Made by a program: the position numbers and the translations under genes. From NCBI GenBank assembly GCA_905221605.1, contig CAJNDS010000427.1, forward strand, positions 79,288 to 143,287: a DNA stretch of 64,000 bases, given 5' to 3'. Every line of letters begins with the position of its first letter. The stretch's first letter is position 1. Below the pieces are notes generated by a model. The model had not been told where the DNA came from, did not search any database, and saw nothing but the letters and a program-made list of their open reading frames with translations. The DNA comes from Symbiodinium natans. Lineage: Eukaryota; Sar; Dinophyceae; Suessiales; Symbiodiniaceae. Shown here in pieces: positions 41,954-54,300 of this stretch.

Positions 41954-43054
41954 AAGCGGTACCCTCTTGGGAAGGACTCCTGGAAGAGCCTGGAAGCTGC
42001 AGCAGAAGAGCTCACGGAGCTGGCGAAGTTCAACCTCGGGGCCTCCCGTTTAGGGTTTAGGGTTTAGGGTTTAGGGTTTAGGGTTTAGGGTTTAGGGTTT
42101 AGGGTTTAGGGTTTAGGGTTTAGGGTTTAGGGTTTAGAAGGATCTCGGGTTTTCCAGGCTGTTGGGCTCGCGGTTTAGGATGTTGATGGGGGTTTCTGTG
42201 GCTTGTGTGTTGAGGGGGGTTCGGGGGTTTTGGGGGGTTTAGGTTCCGAGGGTCTAGGGTTCCGCTGGCTGAGGGGGTTTAGGGGGTTGGGGGGGGGTTA
42301 GGCTCTAGGGTTTAGGATTTTGAGGGCTTCGGGTTTCGTGGGTTTAGTAAGTTGAGAGGGTTGAGGCGGTCTAGGGTTGAGGATTTTAGAGGGCCTCGGG
42401 TTTAGCGTTTTTAGGGTTCAGAGGGTTTAGGCTTTAGAGGGTTCGGGGTGACAGGGTTTAAGTAGAATTGTTGTTTATACTGTGTGTGGGGGGGGGCCTC
42501 TTGGGCGTCGGTTGCACAGTGCTCTGCCACGAGCTGCCAACTATCGAGGGTACAGGCTGTAAGGATTGCTTCGGGCATTACGTAAGCCCGAAGCCCCTAA
42601 ACTAGGGTTTAGGGTTTAGGGTTTAGGGTTTAGGGTTTAGGGTTTAGGGTTTAGGGTTTAGGGTTTAGGGTTTAGGGTTTAGGGTTTAGGGTTTAGGGTT
42701 TAGGGTTTACGGACATCCTTGGTTCGGGGAGATGGTGTGGTGTTTCGACCCTCTGATGCTCCCCTCAAAGCCCCAAACTCCCACCCTTTTCCCTTGGAGC
42801 CCTCCCCTCAAAACGGTCCACTCTTTAATATGAACCCTAAACCCTAAATCCTAAGTCCTAAACCCTAAACCCTAAACCCTAAATAACCCCACACCCTAAA
42901 CCCTAAACCCCAAACCCTAAGCCCTAAACCCTAAACCCGAAACCCTGGGAAAAAAGACATGGACTCAAAGGAGTGGCGCATGTATCAACTTTATGGCCGG
43001 CTGCTGGATGTCTACACCGTCCTCTCCCGGGACACGAAGCTCGGCATGCCCTCG
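41954..43054 (+). CDS. Two linked exons
   Basis: 41954-42047 (KRYPLGKDSWKSLEAAAEEL then TELAKFNLGAS, GT donor) leaves a C that completes CAC with 42957 (MDSKEWRMYQLYGRLLDVYT then VLSRDTKLGMPS). Helical and charged. Each is bounded by CCCTAAA or CCCCAAA upstream and TTTAGGG downstream. Confidence 0.65.
42604..42708 (+). repeat. Perfect TTTAGGG array (15 units)
   Basis: Uninterrupted G-rich heptamers inside the intron between exons 41954-42047 and 42957-43054. Confidence 0.9.
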
Positions 43055-43299
43055 CGGTTTAGGGTTCAGGGTTCAGGGTTTAGGGTTTAGGGTTTAGGGT
43101 TCAGGGTTTAGGGTTTAGGGTTTAGGGTTTAGGTTAGGGCTATACGGGCCTCAAGAGTTAGAATAGGTTTTTTTAGACGGCTCGGGGCCGAGGGAGTTGC
43201 AGCCTATGCCAAGCTAGAAGACGTGAGAAGGAAGCCTAGCCCTTGTTCCCCAAAGCAATAACAAGGAAGAACCCTAAACCCTAAACCCCTGAACCCCTA

Positions 43300-43412
43300 A
43301 ACCCCTAAACACTAAACCCCTAAACCCCTAAACCCCTAAACCCCTAAACCCCTAAACCCCTAAACCCCTAAACCCCTAAACCCCTAAACCCCTAACCCCT
43401 AACCCCTAAACC
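43300..43412 (+). repeat. CCCCTAAA octamer array
   Basis: About 13 units of the octamer variant, C-rich orientation, upstream of the exon at 43468. Confidence 0.85.
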
Positions 43413-43467
43413 CTAAACCCTAAACCCCGAAACCCTAAACCCTAAATTTTAAACCCTAAACCCTGAG

Positions 43468-43927
43468 CTGCAAGCAAGGAAGCACGCAGCCTTGGCCGCC
43501 CAGTGGGCAGTCTCTAGGACTCCCCAGTGGTATCACATTTTCTTTTTTGTGTTCAGGCTTTTGCGGGTTTAGGGCTTAGGGTTTAGGGTTTGGGGTTTAG
43601 GGTTTAGGGTTAGGGTCTCGGGTATAGGGTTTAAGGGCTTCTTTTAGATTCCTTGCTTATGAATATGTTTAGGCCCAGTAGACAAGAATGGGTTCGTGGG
43701 AGCCTAGCCAACCGACGACCTTGAAAGCCTGTTTAGGGCCGCCTCAGAAAATTGAGTCTAGCAAGGTTACTTGGAAACAACTGCTCAACCTCAATCCTCA
43801 GCCTTTAGCCCTCAGCCCTCAGCAGCCCTCAGCCCCCAGCCCTCAGCCCTCAGCCCTCAACCCTATCATACAGGTCCAGCGTGCCGTCCACCCCCTGGGG
43901 CAGAATGCATACGCAACGGAGGAGATC
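43468..43927 (+). CDS. Two candidate exons
   Basis: 43468-43556 (LQARKHAALAAQWAVSRTPQ then WYHIF; GC donor) and 43874-43927 (VQRAVHPLGQNAYATEEI). Good GC3, acceptors ctgag and tacag. Between them CCCTCAG, a variant heptamer, replaces CCCTAAA. Likely part of the same gene as the next exons. Confidence 0.5.
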
Positions 43928-45716
43928 TGAAGAAGACCTGCCCGCGCTCACAAGGGTTTAGGCTTAGGGCTCAGGCTTAGGGTTTAGGGTTTAGGGTTTA
44001 GGGTTTAGGGTTTAGGGTTTAGGGTTTCGGGTTTAGGGTTTAGGGTTTAGGGTTTAGGGTTTGGGCTTAGGGCTTCGGGCTTAGGGTTCAGGGTTCCCCG
44101 GTATCGCGAGAGTTTTAGGGCTCCGGGACTGTAGGCCCTAAACCCAAAACCCTAAACGCTATAATTCAACCCTATGAACTCTAGAAACCCTAAACCCTAA
44201 ACCCTAAAACCCTAAACCCTAGACCTTATACACCCCAAGCGTTTAAGATTTTTGAGGTTGGGGTATTGGGGAGTATGAGGTTTGGGGCTTTTAGGGCTCT
44301 GTTTTTGGGGCTTCGGTGAAAAGGTTCTTACGGGAGGGGGCTCATTTGAGGTACCTAGAAACCCTTCGGGAAGCTTAGGCATTAGGGAGCTGCAGTGGGT
44401 TTTTTTTCAGGGAACCCTGGGGTACATACACCCCTTGAACCCCCCCTCCCTTAAGAACACTAAACCCTAAACCTTCAACCCTTAACCCCAAACCCTAAAC
44501 CCTAAACCCTAGACCCTAGACCCTCCTGAATGCTCGAAACCCTAAACCCTAAACCAAAAGTTGGGGCTTTGAAGTTCGAACTTGAATGTTTCGGGCCCAA
44601 GATAGTTTAGTTGGGCTCCTTCTTGGGGGTTGGGAGGGTCTAGGCGGTTAGGGGGTTCGGGGTTTAGGTTTTGGGGTTTGGGGTTTAGGGTTTAGGGTTG
44701 AGATTCGGGGCCTTGCTTGGGGTTTTGGGTTTGGGGTGAGGGTTGGGGGCCTCCGGGAGGGGGTCTGTCCGTGGCCCAAAACTCAAAACGTGAAAATTAA
44801 GTTTGTAGGTCCCCCCCCAAAGCTCCTGAGATGTGATCCTAAGCTCCACACAGAAGCCCTCAGTCAAAAACCTTCCCTCAAAACGTTTCCGAAAAGTCTT
44901 CGTTCACCCAAACCTTATACCATTTCTATAAACCCGAAACCCGAAACCCTAAACCCTAAGCCCTAAGCCCTAAACCCTAAGCCCTAAGCCCTAAACCCTA
45001 AACCCTAAACGTTATAGAATTTCCATCAACCCTAAACCCTAGAGCCTCACCTTGGTCCTGTGACTTGCACGCGAAGGCTCCCCAATGAAAAAGGCGGAAG
45101 CATCAGGAAAGAGCATGGTTGAAGACTTCGGGTTCAGAACAATATGGTCAGTTCTCCAAATTCGGGCTCTTTGTGGGGGTACACCATGTTTTAGGGGCCG
45201 CATGTATAATCAGGACCCCAAAAGGGACCATCATTTTGCTGCACTGTGTATCTGAGGCCGCGACCCGTCGACAAGTGACAATGAGTAGCCGCTTCAGGCT
45301 GCTTGTGAATACAGACACAATAAGGAAATTAATACGGCGGGATACCGTCAAAACCATCGAATTTCGGGGTCCCCAAGCGATTTCCTATCAGGGAGACACA
45401 GGCTTTGAGCAAGGCTAGCTTGGAGAAAAAATACACATCTGATCGTGAATATGCTGACACCTCATGGACCCATAGAAGCCAGTAAGGCTTTTCATACCAA
45501 AGACTGCCGCTGATTTAACATGTTTAACGGAATGAAACCCAAAAGGGACCATTATTTAGAGAAGAGACCATATAGCCAACACAGCTGCAATCGTAATAGT
45601 AGTGTTCTAACCCTTGTGTCGTGTGATGATGAGATTTAGCACCAAACTCTGAGCAGGATTAAGCCCTAAACCATAAACCCTAAACCCCAAAGCCTAAACC
45701 GAACCCCGGCTCCCAG
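43928..45716. other. Long intron, no exon found
   Basis: Starts with TTTAGGG (43955-44100) and ends with short CCCTAAA tracts (44940-45010, 45660-45710). A 99-codon open frame at 45119-45418 has ordinary AT-balanced composition and no recognisable family; it is probably chance or an old insertion. Confidence 0.45.
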
Positions 45717-46797
45717 AGAGAGGAGTCTTCGGAAAAGGACGATTTCAACCAGGCGATCACGGCTGCCATGCTGTTCCTGGGGCCCGAGTTAGAGCTCATG
45801 GGGTTTAGGGTTTGGGGTTTGGGATTTAGGGTTTAGGGCTTAAGGTTGCTGTTGTGAGCATACAGCAGGGCCTTGGGCTGCTAATGGCATGGACCCTTAG
45901 GCATTTCGACCCTTCGGCGTTTAGAGATGTGTTGAAGGGGTTTAGGCTTACAGGGTTTTTGGGGGTCCCTGGCCCTATAAGCCCTTTCGCCTTTGACGCT
46001 GTAACCACACGTTGCCCTGAACTGTAAACCTTAGCCCCACAACCCTACATCGCCCAGAAGCCCGAAGCCCTTGCTTAGATTCTAAACGCTCAACCCGAAG
46101 ACCTACAGCCCCCACAAACCCTAAAGCCTGTATAGGTCCTAAACACGAAGCCCCAAACCGTATAGAATCCTCTGCCCACAAACCGCTTCAGGTACTACCG
46201 CAGAATCGGGGATCAGGAGCGGCTGCAGAATGCCATGGAGTTCGCCAACAACCATCCGTACGCCGCCACGCACTACGAAAACTCCTGGCAGCAGCTCCGC
46301 TAAGCACATTGGGTTTAGGGTTTAAGGGTTTTAAGGGTTGAAGGGTTTTAGGGATTTGGGGTTTTTAGGGTTTAAGGTTTTAAGGGTTCAAGTGTTTAAG
46401 GGTTTAGTGGGTTTAGGGTTTAGGGTGAATATGAGCTGAGTCGAGAAGGCTAGCATTACTGCTGCCTCCAAACCCCTGGTAGGGACGGGCACGTACGACA
46501 GCGGCAGGCACATGTTGTTGGACAAGGTCTCCCTACACGAACCCTGAAGTCTTATATGATTTGCTCCATAAATAGGGTCTTGTCGTGGTGTAGGTTTAGG
46601 GCTTAGGATCAGACAGCGCCCTAAACCCTAAACCCTAAACCTTGAACCCTGAACCCTGAACCCTGAACCCTAAACCCTAAACCCTAGACCCACAAAAACC
46701 TCAGGACGCCCCGTACTTTCCATCCCGGCTACCGCGGCCAACCTTGGTGGGAGGCGGCGAGTGCTCGACCCTGTGTACACATACATATACATATACA

Positions 46798-46828
<31 letters not shown>

Positions 46829-48800
46829 TTATTTATTTATTTATTTGTTTGTTTGTTTGTTTATTATTATTATATATATATATTTATTTATTTATTTATT
46901 TATTTGTTTATTTGTTTATTCATTTATCCATCTATCTATCGATCTATCTATCTATCTATATGGAGCAAATATATATACATATATATATATACATATGTAT
47001 ATATATATATATGTAGATATAGATTGTTATTATTGTTGTTATATATATGTACACATGTGTATATATATATATATATGTATATATAAGATAATAAACCTTA
47101 ACCTTAAGGACCCCATGAATCCTAAAATGGGGTCATTTACCCTGTACTACTACAATCCCTACTAGAGTATAGGAACCATAAACCGTTTCAGGATTCATTT
47201 AGTCCTGAAGGAAAGCCGAAGCCCGGAACCCCTAAACCCATCACCCCTAACTCCAAACCCTAAGCGAACCTAAACCGCAGGGTACAACGTTTAGGGTTTG
47301 GGGTTTAGGGTTTAGGGTTTTGGGAGGCTCGGGGGACCTAGGGTTCAGGGGTGTACCCTTACAGCCTATGTAGCCTAAACTCGATGTACCCAAACCCTAG
47401 AATTCTAAAACCCTACCCGAAGACCCAAAACCCTGTACGATACCTCAAAAATCCCAAATTCGCACCTGACTCACTGCACCCTAAACCCTAAACCATAAAC
47501 AACCCGAACCCTAAACCTCTTTTTTCTCCTGACTCACGGCAGGGTGATTCCTTCGAGCTGGTGAGGCGATTGGAGGCAGCCTGGCAGGACGAAACCACAC
47601 GTGCACAGAGATTCGGCGGCAGACTTGAAATCTTACGTGCTGAGTGAGAAAGTGTACACTTTCTTGGGGCTTATGAACCTCAGCAACTAAGATATACATG
47701 GATATAGTCTAGGGTAGTGAATTCCTCCTTTGGGTAGGCTTGGGTAGGGTGGGTTCTGGGCTTCTATAGCATTGTGGGGACGGATCGACTCCGAGTCTAG
47801 AGCATCGGGACCAACTTGCAGGGGCATTGTTTCTCACGAAGTCTCGGGTGTGGGTTTAGAGTTTAGGGTTTAGGGTTTAGGGTTTAGGGTTTAGGGTTTA
47901 GGGTTTAGGGTTTAGGGCTTAGGGTTTAGGGTTTAGGGTTTAGGGTTTAGGGTCTTAGGGTTTCAGAGTTTTAGGGTTTAGGGTTTGGGGTGTAGGGTTT
48001 AGTTAGGATTTTGGCTTTGGGTTTAGGGTTGGGCTCGCATCTCTCAGGACGGTGACATGGGGAACCTCGACCCAGAAACCCTCAAACCCTGAACCCTATC
48101 CCTAAACCCTACACCTCAAACCCTGTAAGCTAAAGCTCCATGTACGAAGCTGAGGATCACGGAAGAGTTGGATGCTCTTCTCAGCAACTTGCCTTAGCCA
48201 ATTGTTTGGGGGGTTCTTGAATGAAAGTTGGAAGAAGCAATTTCAAGCTTCTTGTTCCTTGCTTACCGGAGAAGTAAGGCAAGGGCGCGTTCGAGCGCAT
48301 CTTCTCCCCTTCAGCACTGGTCGTGCCAGGGTCCGTGGACGAGGCTCTTTGTTTGGGTGGCTCGAGGGTGTAGGGGTAGTATTAAGGGTGCAGATCTTTA
48401 GGGCTTATTCGGGTCGGAATAATCACTTGTACTATTTGATTGTGGTCCCTACATGATTATGCTATAATGACCCCCAAGACCCTGTTCTAATTGTCAAGGC
48501 GCCTATATTAGGGTCCCTGCTGCGTTGGGGGGGGGGGTGGGGGGGGGGGTTGCAAGGGTTCATCTGACACCACTAGAAAGCTTCAGCCTGTTCTTGCGAG
48601 GCTATGCTTGACAAATGAAGGTTTCCGAAAATAGGGGTACCCTTTTCGGGGCCCTTGATGAGAGTTTGAATTATAAAAAGGAATTTCCCAATTTTGGGAA
48701 ATTCCCAAATGGCGGCATCAAACTCTGATACCCCGCAAAGCTTGCAACAATACCGTCACCCTGAGATTCCGAGCCCTAAACCTCAAAAGCTGGATATTAT

Positions 48801-48885
<85 letters not shown>

Positions 48886-50970
48886 ACGACTACGACTACG
48901 ACTACGACTACTACTACTACGACGACTACTACTACGACTACTCTACTACTACTCTACCACTACCACTACCACTACCACTACCACTACCACTACCACTACC
49001 ACTACCACTACCACTACCATTACCACTACTACCACTGCCACCCCTACCACCCCTACCACCCCTTCTCCCTATCTCCTCAGAGGACCGGAATGGTGCCGAG
49101 TGGTCTGAGTACCTGCTCTACGACCCGAAGAGCGTGAAGCTTGATGAGGCGAAGTGCGCTGGCATCCCAACCCTCGCTGCCCTGGTTCGCGACCCGGAGA
49201 ACCCGGACACTTGACTTTGTGACATTGGGGTTTAGGGTTTAGGGTTTAGGGTTTAGGGTTTAGGGTTTAGGGTTTAGGGTTTAGGGTTTAGGGTTGCTAT
49301 CTTGGTGTCGAAAAACCTCCCAACATGGCTTGTGTTGTTTCTCCTTGTCGCCCTCCACACGGTCCCCAGCCCCTGCCCCTGACACGACAAGTGTTGTTAC
49401 TTTGCCGCACTTACAGCTTTTCTATGTGTATATTTATGTACAAATATCTACAATACGGGCCCTAAATGACACTAAAACTACAATTGCCTGAGCCGACAAA
49501 ACCCCGAACGCTTCCAAAAACCAATCCTAGAGGCCCAAACGCCTGCACCGGACCCTTAAACGCCTCCAAAGCCCCCTAAACCGTCGCTCCCTAGAGCCCC
49601 AACCCCTAAATCCTAAACCCTAATCCCTAATCCTAAACAACAACTTATTGAAACCCTAAACCTCCACAAGTCCTAAGCCCCTCCGAACGGCAAGGCCTCG
49701 CCCCACCCCGACATCAACAAGTCCGCGGTGGTCAGCCTCCTTAGTCTCGACCCGGGAGCCCGGATCATGCCACACTGTGGGGCGCCGTGGGCTTTGATTT
49801 ACAAGTTTTTTTGGAAGGGTGGTTCGGGTTTAGGGTTCAGGGTTCAAGGTTCAGGGTTCAGGGTTTAGGGTTGGAGGGTTTAGGGTTTTAAAGAGGGTGT
49901 ATGTGTGTGTGTGTGTGCTTTTTTATGTTTTAGGGAGTTTATGGGGTTCATAGTTTTCAGGTTTGAGTTGGGTTAGTTCAATGTTTTTGTCTTAGCCTAG
50001 TTATGATCCCTTAGTATGGGCCCTTAAACGGGGACCCCTTCTGTAACCCCTTGTGTGCCCTATAAAACCCAAGGGCCCATACTTCAGAACCCGTTTGAAA
50101 GAGGTAAGGGACCACATTAACGGCCCATGTGACTAAACCCTAAACTCTAAACCCTAAACCCTCAACCCTCAACCCTAAACCCTCAACCCTAAACCCTCAA
50201 CCCTAAACCCTAAACCCTAACCCCTAAACCCTACCCTTAGATTTTGGGAATGTGTCGGGAGAGCTTGCAATCAAGTTGCCTGGCTCCCTGACACGTACGT
50301 CGAGCTACACCCGCAGGACTGCAAGAGCCCATAGCCCTAAACCCGAAACCCTAAACCTCCAGCTTCAAGCCCCTGCAGCTCTGGAAGTGCCACGCCTCAA
50401 GGAAGATGGAGTTTTCCCCCAATTGATGTGGGGGGGGGGGGGGCTTCCGGCTTCCTGTCATAAGGAGAGTCGTATACTCTTTTGGGGAGGGTATATTTTA
50501 GGTTGACCGCTTTTCTCGGCAAAAAAACACCAAAACCCTAAACCCTAAGTCCTAAACCCTAAGCCCTTCTTCAGGTGACGAACCGTCAGTTGGTCATGCA
50601 CTTCGCGTTGAAGGGCTCGGATGGAGTGGAGTTCACTGTGGCTGGGGAGACGAGGGGGTACGGTGGCGACGGGCACGCCATCGTGCTCCTTGCACTGTAT
50701 AGGGTTTAGGGTTTAGGGTTTGGGGTTTAGGGTCCTGGGTTTAGGGCTTAGGGTTTAAGATTTAGGGTTTGCCGAGTCTAGGGTTTAGGATTCGGGACTC
50801 AGGTTTCAGTCGTTTGAAGGTTCTGAGTTTGGATGCTTCCGAAACGGAACTCTTGCAAACGGCCAAGGTTCGACGACAGCTTTGAGCACAGCGTGTTTCA
50901 TGCGGGAAAGGATCGACGTTACATCCTCTTTGCCATGCTTCGACACCCGGACACACCGGAGGATGCTTAG
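45717..50970 (+). CDS. Aspartyl/asparaginyl beta-hydroxylase-domain gene, 3' part
   Basis: Eight exons join in one frame: 45717-45802, 46192-46293, 46705-46753, 47543-47600, 49081 to about 49208, 49695-49781, 50575-50684, 50868-50970 (TAG 50968-50970). From the third exon they follow the AspH fold in order: [41 protein letters not shown] with [40 protein letters not shown] with [38 protein letters not shown] and FEH supply the two Fe(II)-binding histidines of these 2-oxoglutarate-dependent dioxygenases. Upstream, [20 protein letters not shown] and [20 protein letters not shown] form a helical lead. Usual substrates are Asp/Asn residues or, in bacterial relatives, lipids; the target here is unknown. 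The 5' end may lie as far up as 31,925. Confidence 0.85.
46775..47090 (+). repeat. AT-rich microsatellite block
   Basis: TATA, TTTA, TTTG and CTAT units for about 300 bp in an intron of the hydroxylase gene. Open frames here are artefacts. Similar short blocks at 52690-52760 and 56120-56240. Confidence 0.85.
47107..47211 (-). repeat. Inverted-repeat element, family I, diverged copy
   Basis: GGACCCCATGAATCCTAAAA at the left, TTTCAGGATTCATTTAGTCC at the right, with the interior GGGTCATTTACCCTGTACTA. Many substitutions, so older. Lies inside an intron of the hydroxylase gene. Confidence 0.6.
48658..48727 (+). repeat. Long hairpin with a perfect 26-bp palindrome core
   Basis: GGAATTTCCCAA-TT-TTGGGAAATTCC at 48680-48705, with outer arms GAGTTTGA (left) and TCAAACTC (right). 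Confidence 0.75.
48797..49068 (+). repeat. ACT-based triplet/hexamer microsatellite
   Basis: (ACT)n, then (ACGACT)n, then (ACCACT)n and CACCCCTAC units. Directly precedes the acceptor of hydroxylase exon 49081; the polythreonine frame through it is an artefact. Confidence 0.88.
49998..50134 (+). repeat. Inverted-repeat element, family V
   Basis: Contains CCCTTAGTATGGGCCCTTAA and AAGGGCCCATACTTCAGAAC, then CGGCCCATGTGACT. Immediately followed by CCCTAAA repeats. Confidence 0.5.
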
Positions 50971-51315
50971 TGCGATGGAGCAAAGACACGACGGTGGTCG
51001 ATCAAGGGATGTGGGGGGCGGGGGTGTCACTTATAGGGGCGGTCCGGGGAAGTAACGGGATTGTACATCGTTTCTCACTGGTTGGCTTGCTCATGTAATG
51101 CAACACAAGGCGGGTGAAACCGCCCCCCCCCCCCCCCCCCCCCCCCCGTCATCCCAGAAGAGCATGCGGGTGGTTTCCTAAATTCAGGTCCCATTTTGGG
51201 TACAAATTATAAGGCGCGGCCCTTGAAAAGAAGGATCCCAAAAAGGGGGCCCTAATTTAGAGAACCACCTAAAACCCTAAACCCGAAACCCTAAACCCTA
51301 AACCCCCATGTCGAG

Positions 51316-54300
51316 TCTGTGCGTCAGCTGCTGGCCTGCCACGTGGCCACGCGGTGCAAGCAGCTGGACCAGCAGCAGCAGTCTCTCTTGGAGGCGTGGA
51401 TTTGCCTGACAGAGGGTCTTTTTTTGTTTTTGGTGAGGGGGGAGGGGGAGGGAGGGGGGGAGGGGGGGCGGGGGTACTCCGTTTAGGGTTTTGGGTTGTA
51501 AGGTTTAGGGTTTTGGGCTTAGGGTTCAGGTTCAGGGTTTAGCGTTAAATGGACTACTGTAGAAGCCATGTAAGGAGGGCATATTCTCACACACAGACCC
51601 CCAATGTGTGTGAGCATGAAACGGCCATCTGTTTCTCTACTTTGGAGGGATTGATCCACCGGAAAGGCAGGAAGTGCTCACAACCCTAAGCCCTAAACCC
51701 TAAACCTAGATCTAATCATGACTAGCTTCAACATGTTCAAACGCCAAGCCGAGGTTTGCCAACTAAAACTTGCTCCCCCCATCAGATTGCACAGAGATTG
51801 GTGTGAGCTTGGACCTCCACATCCCGGCCCCGAAACCCAAAAGCCTAAACCCTGAACCCGAAACCCTAACCCTGAACCCTAAACCCTAAGCCCTAACCCC
51901 AACAGCCTAAACCCTGAACCCGAAACCCGAAACCGAAACCCCTGAACTAGACATTGAACCCCGTTTGGTGCGATGATGATGTTTTGAGGGGTTTGGTGTT
52001 TCGGGCTTTAGGGTTTAGGGTTTAGGGTTTAGTGTTCGATGTGGGTTGGGGTTTAGGGTTTGGCTCTACAGACTATAGTTCTCCTGGTGCTGTCCGACTC
52101 CCATGTCAGCTCAAAGCAAGCTGCCCGGACTAGATACAAGCTGGGCCCCTGTAAAGCCCTTATAAAGCCGTAGAAAACCACATATGCCCCCAAAAGGCCC
52201 ATAAACCCTACATGAACCCTAAACCCTGAACCCTAAACCCTAAACCACACCCCTGAAGCCGTATAGCACAAACCCCTTCGCCACGATGAGTTCTTTCAGC
52301 CCAGGAGCTCAGAATGCCCCCTTGACAAGGGAATGCTCCTCTTAAAGTATGCTTGGGATCCTCACGCTCGAATTTATTTGGGTTTAGGGTTTAGGGTTTA
52401 GGGTTTAGGGTTCAGGGTTTAGGGTTTAGGGTTTAGGGTTCAAAACCTACATAAACCCTAAATTCAGAACCTACATAAACCCTAAACCCTTTAATTGGGG
52501 GCGGGGGGGTTGCATGTACTGGTGGAGTCTCGGGGAGGTGAACCGGTCGAACCTGGCCGAAATCAACCGGCTCCGTCAGACGGCGCCCCTTGCGAATCGG
52601 GGGTTTTTGAGGTTTCAGGGCTCAGGTGGCTGTGGAGGGGGTTTAGGGTTTAGGTTTAGGGCTTCTATTTTGTTTGTGTATTAGATATTATTGTTTTGTA
52701 TATATATATATGTATAAAATATATATATATATATATATATTTATTTACTTATTTATTTGTTTATTTAGTTTGTATTTGTTTTTTTTGGGGGGGGGTTAGG
52801 GTGTAGGGTCTAGGGTTTAGGGTTATTCGTTGGGGGTTGGGGTTTAGTGATAGTACAGTGGAGCACTTATTGCGAGTACAGTTCAGCGTTAGGGGCGCGG
52901 TGGCTTCGGAGGGTGTAGGGTTTCGGGTTTAGGGTTTCGGGCTTAGGGTTTCGGGCTTAGGGTTTAGAGGGCTGGGGAGGTCTCCTGCGCACGAAGACAC
53001 CAAGAGCTGACAAGACCAAAGCGATTTTTTTGGGCAGTTTAGCTGCTAAACCCTAAAGCCCAAACCCCAAACACCTAAAGCCCTGTGCCCCTAAACCCTA
53101 AACCCTTACTTAGCCTGAAACCCTAAAAGCCAGAAGCCTAAACAAACCCTAAAGCTAAAACCCTAAACCCCAACAACCAGAACCCTAAACCCTAAACCCT
53201 AAAAGCCAGAACCCTAAACCCTAAACGCTAAGCCCTAAAAGCCATACAGTCCCAGGCCCCTTTTTTCCCTTTTCTCAGGCGAAAAGTTCCCATACAAACC
53301 CTTTGAAGCGGAAAGGTGTCTAGGGTTAAGCGTTCAGGGTACTTGGGTCGAATGTGCGATCTTGGACTTGAGAGTTAAAGCATGAGGAGGCTTTGCGTTT
53401 AGGGTTTAGGGTTTAGGGTTTAGGTTTAGGGTTTTGGGGCTTGGGGTTTAGGGTTTAGGGTTTAAGGTTTGGGGTTTAGGGTTTGGGGTTTAGGGTGGTT
53501 TCTTTGCGCTCTAATTAAGAGTTTTTTCCCAACCTCGAGGTGCAGCAGCTCCACGGCAAGCTGGAGGCATGTGCTGGCTTTGGGGTTCAGGGTTTAGGGT
53601 TTGGGGTTTAGGGTGTTAGGGCTTAGGGTTTAGGGTTTTGGGTTTTGGGTTTAGGGTTTAGTTTAAACATAGCTAGGTTCAGGTTTTCAGGGTTTCGGGC
53701 CGTTTGGGCCTGTGCACCCCAGCACGGCAAACACGGGAAGCCCTTCATTGTAGCAAAAATGCACACAGCAAGCCCAACTGAATTGGGTATTTCCCCAAAC
53801 AGGGGTTTAGGGTTTAGGGTTAGGATACCATTTTCGGAAACCCATGCACATTTGGGGGGAGGGCACCTGGCCAGTGTTTGTGGTTGGTACTGCATAAATT
53901 GCGGCGTAGGGTTCTTGTCAAGGTGGCTACCGTGGCCCTGTGGCCCCTTCAAGATGCATCCTGTAAATCCTAGACCTTAAGCCCTAACCACAATCTCTAA
54001 AGGGTTGTATGGGTTTGGTGGGTTGAGGTTGCTGAGGGCTCCTTGAACTCACCACCCAAGGCCCCCCCCCCCCCCCCCCAAAAAAAAAAAAAGAACACCC
54101 AACACCCCTCAATCAAAGAAAATTCACCTCCTTTTTTTAAGGGTCTCTCTTTAAATGGTTTAAGGATTTCAGGAAATATTCCTTATTGCTCTCCGGGCCC
54201 TAAAGCCCAACAAAAAAAACAAAAACAAACCCTAAACCCTAAACCCTAAACCCTAAACCCTAAACCCTAAACCCTAAACCCTAAACCCTAAACCCTAAAC

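Noticed and set aside
45119-45418. 99-codon + frame in a long intron
   Set aside because: No codon bias or family signal.
46744-47165. Open frames of tyrosine/isoleucine repeats
   Set aside because: Translation of AT microsatellites.
48694-49137. 147-codon frame of polythreonine and tyrosine/histidine
   Set aside because: Translation of the ACT/CACTAC microsatellite leading into the hydroxylase acceptor, in the wrong frame for the exon.
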